A stretch of DNA of 64,000 nucleotides from Stieleria marina (GTDB lineage Bacteria; Planctomycetota; Planctomycetia; Pirellulales; Pirellulaceae): contig CP036526.1 in assembly GCA_007741555.1 (NCBI GenBank), forward strand, positions 558,001 through 622,000, written 5' to 3'. Numbering within the stretch: the stretch's first letter is position 1; the number at the start of each line of letters is the position of its first letter. Made by a program: the position numbers and the translations under genes. The notes beneath the pieces are model-generated. The model had not been told where the DNA came from. It searched no databases and was given only the letters and a program-made list of their open reading frames with translations. This document shows positions 27,079-37,621 of the stretch, piece by piece.

Positions 27079-27205
27079 GCGATGCCTTGCCAATCCGTAT
27101 AGAGAGAGGGGGCTGATTTGTTCGCCCTCAATCGTGCTGGCTCGCGGGATCGATACAATGAAACTTGGCACCACTTTTTCTCAAGCGTTCTCACTGCCGC
27201 TGAAC

Positions 27206-27844
27206 ATGACCGATTCGAACGAACCGTCTGATCGTCAAGTTCGCGAAATGCGTGCGGGGAACCAACAGGCGCTCGCCGAAGTGTTTTCACTTTATACACA
27301 GCGACTGCGTCAGATCATCCGCTTCCGGCTCGACTATCGATTGGCGAATCGAATCAGCGATTCAGACGTCTTGCAAGAAAGCTTTATTGCGGCGGCTCGG
27401 CGTCTGGAGCACTTCGAAACCCAAGCCGACATGCCAGCTTTTTTGTGGCTACGGCTGATCACTCAGCAGCAATTAGTGGATCTTCATCGGCAGCATCTGC
27501 AAGCTGAAATGCGAGACGTGCGCAAAGAAGTCTCGTTGCCGGGGCATTCACCTTCGCCGCACACGTCGCTGGCGATCGCTGCACAGTTGGCTGGCAGAAA
27601 TACCGCAGTCAGTGAAGTGATGTCGCGCGGAGAACGCATCGAAAAGCTAGAAGCGGCTTTGAATCAAATGGATGAAATTGATCGTGAAGTCATCGCGCTG
27701 CGACACTTCGAGGAACTCTCCAACATTGAAACCGCCAAAGTCCTAAACATCGAAACGTCGGCAGCCAGTAAACGCTATCTGCGTGCGATGCGTCGACTGG
27801 CCGATTTGATGCAGGACTTTGCCGACGAGAATGGTGGGGCATAA
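27206..27844 (+). CDS. ECF-type RNA polymerase sigma factor, second
   Basis: A 212-residue ECF sigma factor. I take ATG 27206 (MTDSNEPSDRQV); ATG 27158 or an earlier TTG or GTG could also be used. Region 2 includes RISDSDVLQESFIAAARR, and region 4 has IETAKVLNIETSAASKRYLRAMRRL near the C-terminus. An extended linker (H-S-P-S-P-H-T-S-L-A) lies between. The stop is followed within a few bases by a kinase-TPR gene on the same strand, the same arrangement as at 7441-10798. This repeats the theme of a sigma factor coupled to a membrane kinase. No anti-sigma gene is adjacent, so the kinase may be the regulator; this is inferred. Confidence 0.9.
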   Translation: MTDSNEPSDRQVREMRAGNQQALAEVFSLYTQRLRQIIRFRLDYRLANRISDSDVLQESFIAAARRLEHFETQADMPAFLWLRLITQQQLVDLHRQHLQAEMRDVRKEVSLPGHSPSPHTSLAIAAQLAGRNTAVSEVMSRGERIEKLEAALNQMDEIDREVIALRHFEELSNIETAKVLNIETSAASKRYLRAMRRLADLMQDFADENGGA

Positions 27845-27848
27845 AAAC

Positions 27849-30668
27849 ATGACGCGGCTCCAAAAACTCAGCCAACAGCAACTGGACGAAATTGCGGAAG
27901 CTTTCTCCAGCGCGATTCGTAGAGACAAGCAACCCTCTGTCGACGACTTTGTCGCGCAGTACTGCGCGGATGGCATTGCTGATGAATCGGCCCAAGAGCT
28001 GCACTCGCTGCTTTCATCGATCGCGATGATTGAACGACTAAAGCAGACGCCCGCCGAACCGGTCGATGCTGCCAAGGAGATCCGCCAGCTTGACGACTAC
28101 ACCGTTGTTCGCGAAATCGGGCGGGGCGGGATGGGCGTTGTCTTTGAAGCCATCCACCAATCGCTCGGTCGCCGCGTTGCGATCAAGGTGCTCAGTCATG
28201 CGCTTCTGAATCAGCCCAAACACCTGGCACGGTTTCGTCGCGAAGCTCGCGCTGCGGCGCGGCTACGTCACACCAACATCGTTCCCGTCTTTGGTGTGGG
28301 CGAAGACCAATCCCAACACTACTACGTGATGGACTTCATTCGCGGGCTCAGTCTTCGCGAGTGGTTGGAGTCGCTCTCGGGTAGTCGCGGCCGGGTGTTA
28401 CCGACCCAGGCCGAATCAATTTCCGAAACGGATACGGATTTGGAGGTCGACACGACTGTGTTTGCCAGCGATGCGACGACGGCTGACCCGATGGAAGAGG
28501 AAGCGTCGAACCAGCTTTCGGTGTCGATTCCTACTGACACTGATTCGCAGAAGTACTTTCGCTGGGTCGCTCAGGTGGGCGCGACCGTTGCTGATGCACT
28601 GCAGTACGCCCACAGCCAAGGGATTTTGCACCGCGATATCAAGCCCGCCAACTTGCTGTTAGACCAAGACGGGCGTGTATGGATCGCCGACTTTGGATTG
28701 GCCAAACTGACCGAACAAGACGCGACGATGACCGGTGACATCGTGGGGACTCCTCAGTACATGGCTCCCGAGTCATTCGAGAACGTCTATGACGAATCGA
28801 GCGAGACGTATTGCTTGGGGCTTACGCTGTACGAATTGTTGACTGGGCACGTCGCCATCGACGGTAAAAACACGAGCGATACGATTCGCCGGGCCACTCA
28901 GGGCGTCACGGTGAACCCACGCAAATGGAATCGCCGAATTCCACGAGACTTGGAAACCATTATCGTCAAATCGGTCGCACTGGATTCGTCGGCCAGGTAC
29001 GCAACGGCAAGCGAAATGCGAGACGACTTGCAGCGTTTCTTAGCGGACCGACCGATCGCGGCACGGCGAACCGGGCCAGCCGAACGATTGATTCGTTGGA
29101 GTCGCCGTGAGCCAACGGTCGCTGCTTTGACGCTGGGCATCTTTGCGTCGCTGCTGACGCTTGCCATCGTAGCTGGTGTGGCGTATTGGAAAACCAACCA
29201 GGCCCTCGTTGATACGCAAGTGGCAAAGAACTCGGCGGTGTCAGCAGCCCGCGTCGCCCAAGAACAACGTCTGTTGGCTCAATCCAATTTGCAAGTCGCT
29301 GTGAAAGCGTTTGACGAAATCAGTCAGCGTATCGTTGACCGCAGCGATGAACTTGATGCGGACCTGCTGGGCGACATTGCTGATTCGACTTCGCCGGCGG
29401 TTTCGCAGCAAGACGCTCAATTGTTGCAATCGCTTTTGTTGTTCTTTGATGAACTAGCCAAGAACAATCGCGACAACGTCGAATTGAAACTGCAGGCCGC
29501 CGCCGCGATGAAACGCGTTGGCGATATCCATCATCGACTGGGGCAGCACACTCAAGCCGACAAGGCATTTCAGGAAGCGTGGATTCAGTACAACGAAATC
29601 GCATCGGCGTCGTTGACCGTGCCAGACGACTTGCAGCAGAATTTACTGCTAACTCAGGTCACCATCATGAATGATCGAGCTTCGATCGCTGGCCTGAGAG
29701 GCAATGTTTCGCAGGCTGTCGATTTGTATGACCGTACGATTGATCTGCTAAACGAATCGTCGAACTTGCTGGAGTCGACAGAAGGGCGTTTCGAGTACGC
29801 GAGAGCCAATAGTCTATTTTCATCGATAGCTACTCGCTCTGGTTTGGATGTCGCGGCAAGTTTCAAGTCACGCGGCCGCCGCCCGGTCCATCGCTTCTTT
29901 GGCAACAAAGACGCCCCTAGTTTTCGTCAGGAACTGTATGCCAGTAACGAAGCGATTCAGGCACTGACATCACTGACCAACGATGCCCCCGATGACTTGC
30001 GTTTTCAAATGGCGTTGTCCCGGGCGCTTCGTCAGCGCGCCGAGGCGTCTTTGTCGGATGATCGTCCCCTTGGCGACCGCTTGAAACAACCGCGATTGAT
30101 GGCAGGTGTCAGAAAAGATGTCAGTCAATCGACGGACATACTGGATCGATTGCGCGAGCTTCATCCCGACAATGTCTCCATTCAGTACGAACTATCAAAA
30201 ACGCTCAGCGTGATTGCGTTTCAACTCGGTGGTGAAGACGCGCGGTATTCTCAACGCGGACGATTGGTCAAATCAAAACGCATTGCTGATGAACTGCTTG
30301 CTCAGTCCCCCGATACGCCCCGATACCTTGCGCTCAAGGCGCACTCGCTGGGGCAGATGGCGAAGGCTCGCCGAATGCAGGGCCAAAGTGATGAAGAGCT
30401 CAGTCTGTTGCGGGAACAGTTGGAGATTCAGAAGCGATTGTTGAAGGGCGCACCTGAGTTGAGCCAGTACCAGATCAAATTGGCGCAAACAATCGAGCGT
30501 CTTGCCGAAGTTCATCTTGCCAAGGGACAACGAAAAGAAGCGGTTCAGTATCTAAGGCAAGCGACTGATTCGTTGTCCGAAGTAGTCAACAGTCCAGTGG
30601 CTGCTGCCAAACTGATGCAACTAAATCGAAAACTGGGCGGATTGAAACGCGATCCTCGCCCCCGGTAG
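27849..30668 (+). CDS. Membrane Ser/Thr kinase with acidic insert and TPR-rich exterior
   Basis: A 939-residue protein. The kinase domain starts near residue 83, with GRGGMGVVF and VAIKVL. The catalytic HRD ends at Asp263 and DFG follows in WIADFGLAK. Between the D and E helices of the kinase there is an unusual acidic, Ser/Thr-rich insert of about 60 residues (28375-28550, S-E-T-D-T-D-L-E-V-D type sequence). A membrane helix lies at about 424-447. The remainder is helical and TPR-like, probably extracytoplasmic. The start is ATG 27849, preceded by a GTGGGG sequence; ATG 27831 is an alternative that would overlap the sigma gene. It is probably cotranscribed with that sigma factor and may phosphorylate it. 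Confidence 0.9.
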   Translation: MTRLQKLSQQQLDEIAEAFSSAIRRDKQPSVDDFVAQYCADGIADESAQELHSLLSSIAMIERLKQTPAEPVDAAKEIRQLDDYTVVREIGRGGMGVVFEAIHQSLGRRVAIKVLSHALLNQPKHLARFRREARAAARLRHTNIVPVFGVGEDQSQHYYVMDFIRGLSLREWLESLSGSRGRVLPTQAESISETDTDLEVDTTVFASDATTADPMEEEASNQLSVSIPTDTDSQKYFRWVAQVGATVADALQYAHSQGILHRDIKPANLLLDQDGRVWIADFGLAKLTEQDATMTGDIVGTPQYMAPESFENVYDESSETYCLGLTLYELLTGHVAIDGKNTSDTIRRATQGVTVNPRKWNRRIPRDLETIIVKSVALDSSARYATASEMRDDLQRFLADRPIAARRTGPAERLIRWSRREPTVAALTLGIFASLLTLAIVAGVAYWKTNQALVDTQVAKNSAVSAARVAQEQRLLAQSNLQVAVKAFDEISQRIVDRSDELDADLLGDIADSTSPAVSQQDAQLLQSLLLFFDELAKNNRDNVELKLQAAAAMKRVGDIHHRLGQHTQADKAFQEAWIQYNEIASASLTVPDDLQQNLLLTQVTIMNDRASIAGLRGNVSQAVDLYDRTIDLLNESSNLLESTEGRFEYARANSLFSSIATRSGLDVAASFKSRGRRPVHRFFGNKDAPSFRQELYASNEAIQALTSLTNDAPDDLRFQMALSRALRQRAEASLSDDRPLGDRLKQPRLMAGVRKDVSQSTDILDRLRELHPDNVSIQYELSKTLSVIAFQLGGEDARYSQRGRLVKSKRIADELLAQSPDTPRYLALKAHSLGQMAKARRMQGQSDEELSLLREQLEIQKRLLKGAPELSQYQIKLAQTIERLAEVHLAKGQRKEAVQYLRQATDSLSEVVNSPVAAAKLMQLNRKLGGLKRDPRPR

Positions 30669-30695
30669 AGAGCATTTAGTCATAATGCTCGAACT

Positions 30696-33527
30696 ATGAA
30701 ACTGTTTACTTCCGGACCAATTTTCGCCAGCCTCTGTGGCTTTGTTCTGCTGCTGGTTGCCGACAATAGCGCTGCCTCTGACGCCGTCTTGTTTGAGCAG
30801 GAAATACTACCTCTGTTGCAATCGCATTGTGTCGATTGCCATGGGGCCAACGATCCTGAGTCGGGTTTGCGAGTTGATCGGCGTTCGTCATTAATTCGCG
30901 GCGGTGATTCTGGAGAGGCGGCCCTGACGCCCAATCAGGCTGATGGCAGTTTGCTGTTGCAACTGGTACGCGGCGATGATGCGGATCGTCGGATGCCGCC
31001 TGAGGGAGAGTCGCTGTCGACCGACGAAATCGCTCTGCTAAGCCGTTGGATCGATCAAGGTGCAAAGTGGCCGGGGCAGATGCCCGGCCAGAAAGATGCA
31101 CAGGACGATACGTTGCAAAGTGACCACTGGTCGCTTCAGCCATTTTCGCGACCGAAGGTTCCCCGGTTTGATCAAGGCAACAACGCTATCGATGCCTTCA
31201 TCAACAAGCGGCTTGATGCGGCAGGGCTGACATTTTCACCGCCGGCCGATTCCATCTCGATCGCGCGCCGCGTTTCGTTTGTACTGACTGGATTGCCGCC
31301 AAGCGATTCTGTCACTGGCGATGCGAAGGAGCGAGACTATGCCACGATGGTCGACGAATTGCTTGCGTCTCCCGAGTACGGTCAGCGCTGGGCACAGCAC
31401 TGGCTGGACGTCATTCGCTGGGCCGAGACGGTCGGCTTCGAAACGAATTCGGAACGCAAGCAAGCGTGGCCTTATCGTGACTGGGTCATCGATGCATTCA
31501 ATAGCGACAAACCTTACGACCAGTTCATCCGCGAACAGATCCTCGGTGACGAATTGGGGCAGGACGCTGCGTTGGGGTTTCTTGTTGCAGGACCCGCGAA
31601 TTTACCCGGTCAGATTGGCCGTGACGAAGAGGCCATGCGGCAGTCGCGACAAGACGAACTGGACGAAGTGATTCAGACTGTCAGTCAAGGCATCATGGGG
31701 CTGACGATCGGCTGTGCACGCTGTCACAACCACAAGTTCGATCCGATTTTGCAAAAAGACTACTACTCGCTGCAAGCAATCTTTGCGGGCATGTCCTACG
31801 GTGATCGACGGTTGCGAGGTGAAGCGGACGATCGGCTGACGGATCGAGTGCCAGCCGAGGCCGAAAAGTTGCGTTCGTTGATCGCCAAAGCCGATTCGCT
31901 GCGGGTGCAAAAGAAACTTCGTCCGCCCCTGCCATCGTTTCCCAAAGAAACCTTCGACCCGATTCTCGCCGATGGTGTCCGGATCGAAATCATGGCAACC
32001 AACAACGATGGGGCTGCATCGCTCTACGAATTGCAGGCCTGGACCAGCGAACACGATAATGGTGCTGAGGAGGACGTTTCCAAGAATGCAAGTTCCCAAA
32101 GCAGCACCTCGCGAAACATCGCGCTTGCTTCAAACGGAAGTCGCGTTTCGGCTTCAAGTTTTGCGTTGGCCAATCAGACGCGGCACTTCGACAATTTGAT
32201 TGACGGCAGCTCCGACAGGCGTCAAGCGTTTCCTTGGGTGGCAGCCAAAGCGGGCCCAGCCTGGGCGCAAGTTGATTTTGCGAATTCGACGATGATCAAC
32301 GCTGTCGCTTGGGATACCAGTTCGGGTGTCCCTGTTGATCTTGTCGTCAAAGTTCGCGATGTCGCGACGGGGCAGTGGAGGGCAGTCGCTACGTCACGCG
32401 ACCGCATGCTGCGAACGGACGATATTCGCAAAGCCGAAAGCATCGTCATCGATGGCTTGTCACAAAAAGAGGTTAAGGAGCTGTGGTCCGTCAATCAAAG
32501 TGTCAATCGAACGCGGCTTTCGGTCAATCGTTTGAAGGCGGGATCACGAGTCTATGCGGCTAGGTTTAGCGAAAATCCCGCCGCGACTTGGCAACTCAGG
32601 CGTGGTGATCCGATGCAACGCATCGCCATGGTGCCGCCATCAACTCCCGTTGTCTTAGGAGCTCTGTCGCTTGGGATTGATGCACCCGAACGGACGCGGC
32701 GGCAAGCTCTGGTCAGCCAACTCACATCGCCCCATCATCCGCTGACGGCTCGAGTGATTGTCAACCGGATTTGGCAGCATCACTTTGGCATCGGCATCGT
32801 GGAAACGCCGTCGGACTTTGGCAAAATGGGTTCGCTTCCGTCGCATCCTCAGCTGTTGGATTGGCTGGCCAGCGAGCTGGTGGACAACAACTGGTCGCTG
32901 AAACACATCCATCGACTGATCCTCAATTCCAAAACGTTTCAGCAGTCCAGCGTTCCCCGACCGGCTGCCTTGCAGCTTGATGCCGATTCACGACTGCTCT
33001 GGCGTTTTCCACCCCGACGCATCGAAGCCGAATCGATCCGTGATTCGATTCTACAAGCGAGCGGCAAACTGAACTCGCAAATGGGTGGGCGTGGCTTCAA
33101 TTTGTTTCAGCAACGCGGCGGGCTTTCGGACTACAAGCCTTTGGAGACCTTTGATCATGAAGGTTGGCGACGCATGATCTATGCGCACAAGATTCGCATG
33201 CAATCTGTTGATGTATTTGGCACGTTTGATTGTCCCGACGCAGGTCAGATGAAGCCGCGGCGAACGCAATCGATCACGCCCCTGCAATCGCTGAGTTTGT
33301 TGAACAGTCCGTTTGTGAATCGACAAGCTGCTTTCTTTGCATCAAGAATCGAGGACGAAGTCGGGGCGGATTTGAACGCTCAGATTGATCGAGCTTTTGA
33401 AATTGCATTTTCCCGCAAAGCGACTGATCCTGAACGAATCGAGTTGATCAAGCTGGTGCGCGACGAAGGGCTCATGCAAATGTGCCGCGTCTTGATCAAT
33501 ACGAGCGAGTTTCTTTACCTACGCTGA
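30696..33527 (+). CDS. PSCyt1-DUF1549-DUF1553 exported haem protein with inserted sandwich domain
   Basis: A 943-residue protein with a signal peptide ([19 protein letters not shown]). CVDCH at residues 45-49 is the single haem c-binding site of PSCyt1. DUF1549 follows ([15 protein letters not shown]...), with a second cysteine pair plus histidine, CARCHNH, near residue 340. Between DUF1549 and DUF1553 lies an extra domain (about 470-570, [20 protein letters not shown], ending A-W-A-Q-V-D-F) that resembles a discoidin/F5-8 C-type carbohydrate-binding sandwich. The C-terminal DUF1553 has [15 protein letters not shown]. It is followed by a DUF1501 gene 13 bases later. The sandwich domain suggests binding to a glycan. 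Confidence 0.93.
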   Translation: MKLFTSGPIFASLCGFVLLLVADNSAASDAVLFEQEILPLLQSHCVDCHGANDPESGLRVDRRSSLIRGGDSGEAALTPNQADGSLLLQLVRGDDADRRMPPEGESLSTDEIALLSRWIDQGAKWPGQMPGQKDAQDDTLQSDHWSLQPFSRPKVPRFDQGNNAIDAFINKRLDAAGLTFSPPADSISIARRVSFVLTGLPPSDSVTGDAKERDYATMVDELLASPEYGQRWAQHWLDVIRWAETVGFETNSERKQAWPYRDWVIDAFNSDKPYDQFIREQILGDELGQDAALGFLVAGPANLPGQIGRDEEAMRQSRQDELDEVIQTVSQGIMGLTIGCARCHNHKFDPILQKDYYSLQAIFAGMSYGDRRLRGEADDRLTDRVPAEAEKLRSLIAKADSLRVQKKLRPPLPSFPKETFDPILADGVRIEIMATNNDGAASLYELQAWTSEHDNGAEEDVSKNASSQSSTSRNIALASNGSRVSASSFALANQTRHFDNLIDGSSDRRQAFPWVAAKAGPAWAQVDFANSTMINAVAWDTSSGVPVDLVVKVRDVATGQWRAVATSRDRMLRTDDIRKAESIVIDGLSQKEVKELWSVNQSVNRTRLSVNRLKAGSRVYAARFSENPAATWQLRRGDPMQRIAMVPPSTPVVLGALSLGIDAPERTRRQALVSQLTSPHHPLTARVIVNRIWQHHFGIGIVETPSDFGKMGSLPSHPQLLDWLASELVDNNWSLKHIHRLILNSKTFQQSSVPRPAALQLDADSRLLWRFPPRRIEAESIRDSILQASGKLNSQMGGRGFNLFQQRGGLSDYKPLETFDHEGWRRMIYAHKIRMQSVDVFGTFDCPDAGQMKPRRTQSITPLQSLSLLNSPFVNRQAAFFASRIEDEVGADLNAQIDRAFEIAFSRKATDPERIELIKLVRDEGLMQMCRVLINTSEFLYLR

Positions 33528-33540
33528 TAAGAATCACTTC

Positions 33541-34953
33541 ATGCTTCCTTCCATGGTGCCGAATCGATTGAGCCGACGACGCTTGCTCAGTGGCAGCGCA
33601 GCTGCGCTGCCGCAGATTGCGTTGGCATCTCTGTTGGCCGACCGGACGTCCGCATCCGAAAAGCCTCATTTTTCCGCCAAGGCCAAAAACGTCATCGTCG
33701 TTTTTTGTTCGGGAGCGATCAGCCACGTCGATACGTTTGACTTCAAGCCTGAACTTCTGCGTCTTAACGGGAAGCCACTGCCGGGAAATGCCAAGCTTGT
33801 TTCGTTTCAGGGCCCCAATGGGAATCTGACGGCGCCACTTTGGAAATTTCGACCGCGCGGTCAGTCAGGAAAAATGGTTTCTGATCTGGTACCACGCATT
33901 GGCGAATTGGCGGATGAGATTTGTTTCTTTCATTCGATGACCAATAAATCCAATACGCATGGTCCCGCTGAAAATGTGATGAACACGGGATTTGCCTTTG
34001 ATGGGTTTCCCAGCATGGGGTCGTGGATCAACTTTGGATTGGGAAGCGAAAACAAAAACTTACCAGCCTTTGTCGCTATCGAAGATCCGCGCGGAATGCC
34101 GCAGTCGGGGCCCAACAACTGGGCCAGTGGATTCTTGCCTGCGTCTGTACAAGGTACCCCGCTGAGCACGACTATGCCGATTCGATATCTGCAGCCACCC
34201 AAATCCGTCAGTTCCAAAACAGACACGGCAGCACGTGACGCTCTTCAGTTTATGGAGCAAAATTTCCAGCGAAGTTATCCAGGCGATAATCAGCTTGCCG
34301 GTCGGATCGCCAGCTACGAATTGGCCGCGCGAATGCAAATGCATGTTCCCGAAGTCACCGATCTATCGCAGGAGTCAGCTCACACTTTGAAGCTTTATGG
34401 AGCCGATAGTCCTGACAAAACCAAGGCGGCGTTTGCGAACAACTGCATCCTGGCTCGCCGTTTGATCGAAAGCGGTGTTCGATTTGTGCAGCTCTTCAAC
34501 GGAGCTTACGCGTCAGGTGGCCGCATCAATTGGGACGGGCACAGCAAGCTGAAGGAGCAATACGACGTCCACGGACAGATTCTGGATCAACCCGTCGCGG
34601 GACTGCTTCGTGATTTGAAGCAACGCGGCATGTTGGAGTCAACGCTGGTCGTTTTTGCAACCGAGTTTGGCCGCATGCCGATGTTTCAAGCGGGCACGTA
34701 TGGGCGAGACCATAATCCGCTGGGGTTCACTTGCTGGATGGCTGGCGCGGGAGTTCGCAAAGGATATAGCTATGGAGCCACCGACGAATTCGGATTCAAA
34801 GCCGTCGAAAACGTCGCGACGGTACACGACTTTCACGCAACCATCTTGCATCTGCTGGGCCTGGATCACAAACGCCTGACGTTTTATCACAACGGAATCC
34901 AGCGTCGTTTGACCGACGTTCACGGCAAAGTAATCCGAGACGTATTGGCGTAA
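33541..34953 (+). CDS. DUF1501 family exported protein, third copy
   Basis: A 470-residue DUF1501 protein starting 13 bases after the DUF1553 stop. It has a Tat signal with [22 protein letters not shown]. The first motif, [13 protein letters not shown] (near 61), and the later FATEFGRMP (near 375; the usual G-G-E is T-E here) show the fold. The closing [12 protein letters not shown] and LTDVHGK motifs are intact. The replacement at the WGGEFGRTP motif is the one visible departure from the other two copies and may change metal binding or substrate. Otherwise it is a standard cassette partner. Confidence 0.92.
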   Translation: MLPSMVPNRLSRRRLLSGSAAALPQIALASLLADRTSASEKPHFSAKAKNVIVVFCSGAISHVDTFDFKPELLRLNGKPLPGNAKLVSFQGPNGNLTAPLWKFRPRGQSGKMVSDLVPRIGELADEICFFHSMTNKSNTHGPAENVMNTGFAFDGFPSMGSWINFGLGSENKNLPAFVAIEDPRGMPQSGPNNWASGFLPASVQGTPLSTTMPIRYLQPPKSVSSKTDTAARDALQFMEQNFQRSYPGDNQLAGRIASYELAARMQMHVPEVTDLSQESAHTLKLYGADSPDKTKAAFANNCILARRLIESGVRFVQLFNGAYASGGRINWDGHSKLKEQYDVHGQILDQPVAGLLRDLKQRGMLESTLVVFATEFGRMPMFQAGTYGRDHNPLGFTCWMAGAGVRKGYSYGATDEFGFKAVENVATVHDFHATILHLLGLDHKRLTFYHNGIQRRLTDVHGKVIRDVLA

Positions 34954-35077
34954 CCGATTGGACAGTCCACCTGATCATCGACGTGTCACAATCGTGTACA
35001 CTTTCAATCGACTGACGCGACCATCTTTGTCAGTTTGGAATGTTACTTCTCCTCGGCAAGCTTGACAGTCGTCGTTC

Positions 35078-37573
35078 ATGAAACGAAATTTCCTGCTATT
35101 CGTCTTGTTGTGGATCGGTCTAGTCTGTTGCGGCGAAGTTTGCGTCTTTGGCCAAGATTCGCCTGCCCAAAGCGACAACGCAAAACGTGGAATTGCCGTG
35201 TCGGTGAATCCAGCGGGAATGCGACAGCAGGTGCCCGGGCAATGGGCGACGATGTCGGTCAGTGGAAGCAATCACACAGATCAAGACGCGCAAGAGTCCG
35301 TCGTTCTGCAAGTTGGTGATGACGCTAAGCACCAGTTCTCGCGGAAGTTTTTGATTCCCGCTCATTCACGTCGGCAAGCTTGGGTCCCTGTCAAAATTCC
35401 CAAAGTTGATCTGGAAGCTCAGCAAAGAATCGACCTTACCTCGATTCGGATTGGTGAATCAGAGGATGTTGAAACGTTTCAGGCTAATTCGATCGGCGAG
35501 CCCATCGTCAAGCGATCGCTGATGCTCTCCAAACCCGGTGCCCAGGTTGCGGTCTTGTCGCAGCCCGCTCCAGGAAAGAAGCCAGTGGCCGGCGATCTGC
35601 AAAGTGTGGTCGATGCGATCTATCAGATGCGAGACCAGTCCGACAGCGGTTTTGACCGAGGCGAATTGGTTAACTACGTAGGGAGCTTTTTGCCTCCGCA
35701 AACGCAATCGCTCGATTCACTTGATCAGCTGATTTTGATTGACGAAGGATTCTTGTACGACTCTACCGCCGCCGCGCGAGTCGGTCAGTGGCTGCGAGAT
35801 GGGGGCCGGCTTTGGGTGATGCTTGATCGAATGAAGCCGGATTCCGTTCGTCGGCTTCTGGGCGATCAGTCTTGTTTTTCATCGTTTGATCGAGTCGAAC
35901 TCAATCAGTTTCAAATCGATCAGCTCAATCGAACGACAGGCCACATTGTTGAATCGTCGCAATGGTCTTCCGACACGCCAGTCGCGATGGTGCGTGGGAC
36001 GGCTGACGCCGATCAAATTGTCTGCGCCATTGATGGATGGCCAGCCGCTTTCACTAAAGTAATCGGCAATGGCGAAGCACTGTTTACCACCATCGATGTC
36101 CGTAGTCTGGTTGGAGATGGAGTTCCGCTTGCGGCGTTTCGTCAGGTCTCCGACGATTTTTTTACTCCCAAGGCCGGTGCGCAACGATACGCGGACGTGA
36201 TGATGCCGCTGGTGGATAACGAAATCGGTTACCAAATCCCCCGTCGCGGTTTGATCGCCGCTGTACTGGGGTTTCAGTTACTCATTGTCTTGGCGATTGG
36301 AATCTGGCTCGCCCGACAAAAGCGTCTTGATCGAATGGCGATCGTCATCCCCGTGACGGTGGCGATCGCTTCAGTCGCTCTGATTTGGACTGGAAAACGG
36401 CAGTCGGGCTCGATTCCTCCAACGTTTGTGACCGGTCAATTCGCCCGCGTAATTTTGGGCGGCACCGAAGTGCTGGTCGATTCGATTTCGGCGATCTACT
36501 CTGACCAGACGATCGAGCTCGATCTGGTGGCATTGCCACAGGCAACCATGTCGCTGGTCGAGACACCTGATTCGCCTCAACGATTGCAATGGACCGATGA
36601 CGGGCAAAGTCGCTGGGTCCATTTGGTTCAGCCACCCGGCGTCGTGCGTCATCTCCGTAGTGAATCTCACGAACAGCTGAAGAAGCCGTGGACGTTTCAA
36701 GGGCAGTTCACCGAGCGTGGGTTTGAAGGCAAGTTGGACGGGATTGATTTTGATAACTGCAGCGACGGTCTAGTCGTGAGCGATTCGACGCCGTCACTCT
36801 CGCTTGCGAAATCGGGTGACAGCTGGGTTGGTGCGTCAGAGGCTGTTTTGTTGGAGGGGCAATTTGCAAAGGAGTCGATGTTGTCGGAGCGTCAAAGACA
36901 GCGTCAGTCGGTATTGCGAGAATTGCACGACCCAAAAAAGAAGCTCTTTGGGCGGGCTCCTTCTCTGCTGATGTGGACCGAAGCCCAGCCATTTGGTCTG
37001 GAAATTGCCAAACCGTTTACGAGTCGCGGTTCGGCATTGGTTCAAATGCCAATCCGCTATCAACGCACTCCGTCGGCCACGACTTTTACGGTGCCCGCTA
37101 ACTTTGTCCGGATGGAAGTTGCCGCGGGGGATGATGGCTATTCCACTCTCTTTAATCCGCAGACCGGCCGATGGTTGGAAGAACGCACGCGGGCACAATC
37201 TACGGGGGTACGCTGCTATTTGCCTTCGTCAGTGATGCCATGCAGCCTGACCAAAGCCGTGATCGAAATGAAGATCACCGCTCCGTCACGAACGTTGCAG
37301 ATCGATGCAGCTGTCGGCGATCAATTTGAGACGATTTACCAACAGCCTAACCCCAGCGGTTTGGTTCGAATCCTGATCGACGACCCCGACCAACTTAAAC
37401 TCGATGCGAAAGGATCGCTGTCACTGCGAATCGCAGTCTCGTCCACCGAGCAGGAGCTCGCCGCGTCGAACTCTCCAGTTCAGTCGAACGGTAGCCAACA
37501 AGACTCCGCAGCTGACAGTCGAGTATGGCAAATTGATTTTGCACGAGTAACACTCACTGGAAAAACACAATGA
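35078..37573 (+). CDS. Large membrane protein with GATase-like N-terminal region
   Basis: An 831-residue protein with a signal peptide (FLLFVLLWIGLVCCGEVCVFG). Residues 30-150 look like a beta-sandwich. The part at 185-270 (LDQLILIDEGFLYDSTAAARVGQWLRDGGRLWVML) resembles the class I glutamine-amidotransferase-like fold seen in BatA-type or GldG-type membrane proteins, though no catalytic Cys is apparent. Two membrane helices lie at about 391-410 and 418-440. The last 390 residues are beta-rich and presumably cytoplasmic or periplasmic depending on topology. It is the first gene of a unit with an ABC ATPase, a permease and a HEAT-repeat protein, which points to a role in assembling or operating that exporter. 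Confidence 0.8.
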   Translation: MKRNFLLFVLLWIGLVCCGEVCVFGQDSPAQSDNAKRGIAVSVNPAGMRQQVPGQWATMSVSGSNHTDQDAQESVVLQVGDDAKHQFSRKFLIPAHSRRQAWVPVKIPKVDLEAQQRIDLTSIRIGESEDVETFQANSIGEPIVKRSLMLSKPGAQVAVLSQPAPGKKPVAGDLQSVVDAIYQMRDQSDSGFDRGELVNYVGSFLPPQTQSLDSLDQLILIDEGFLYDSTAAARVGQWLRDGGRLWVMLDRMKPDSVRRLLGDQSCFSSFDRVELNQFQIDQLNRTTGHIVESSQWSSDTPVAMVRGTADADQIVCAIDGWPAAFTKVIGNGEALFTTIDVRSLVGDGVPLAAFRQVSDDFFTPKAGAQRYADVMMPLVDNEIGYQIPRRGLIAAVLGFQLLIVLAIGIWLARQKRLDRMAIVIPVTVAIASVALIWTGKRQSGSIPPTFVTGQFARVILGGTEVLVDSISAIYSDQTIELDLVALPQATMSLVETPDSPQRLQWTDDGQSRWVHLVQPPGVVRHLRSESHEQLKKPWTFQGQFTERGFEGKLDGIDFDNCSDGLVVSDSTPSLSLAKSGDSWVGASEAVLLEGQFAKESMLSERQRQRQSVLRELHDPKKKLFGRAPSLLMWTEAQPFGLEIAKPFTSRGSALVQMPIRYQRTPSATTFTVPANFVRMEVAAGDDGYSTLFNPQTGRWLEERTRAQSTGVRCYLPSSVMPCSLTKAVIEMKITAPSRTLQIDAAVGDQFETIYQQPNPSGLVRILIDDPDQLKLDAKGSLSLRIAVSSTEQELAASNSPVQSNGSQQDSAADSRVWQIDFARVTLTGKTQ

Positions 37574-37621
37574 CTTGGAACAACGCGAAAACCGCACTTA
37601 CTGCTCAACGGACTTGCTATC

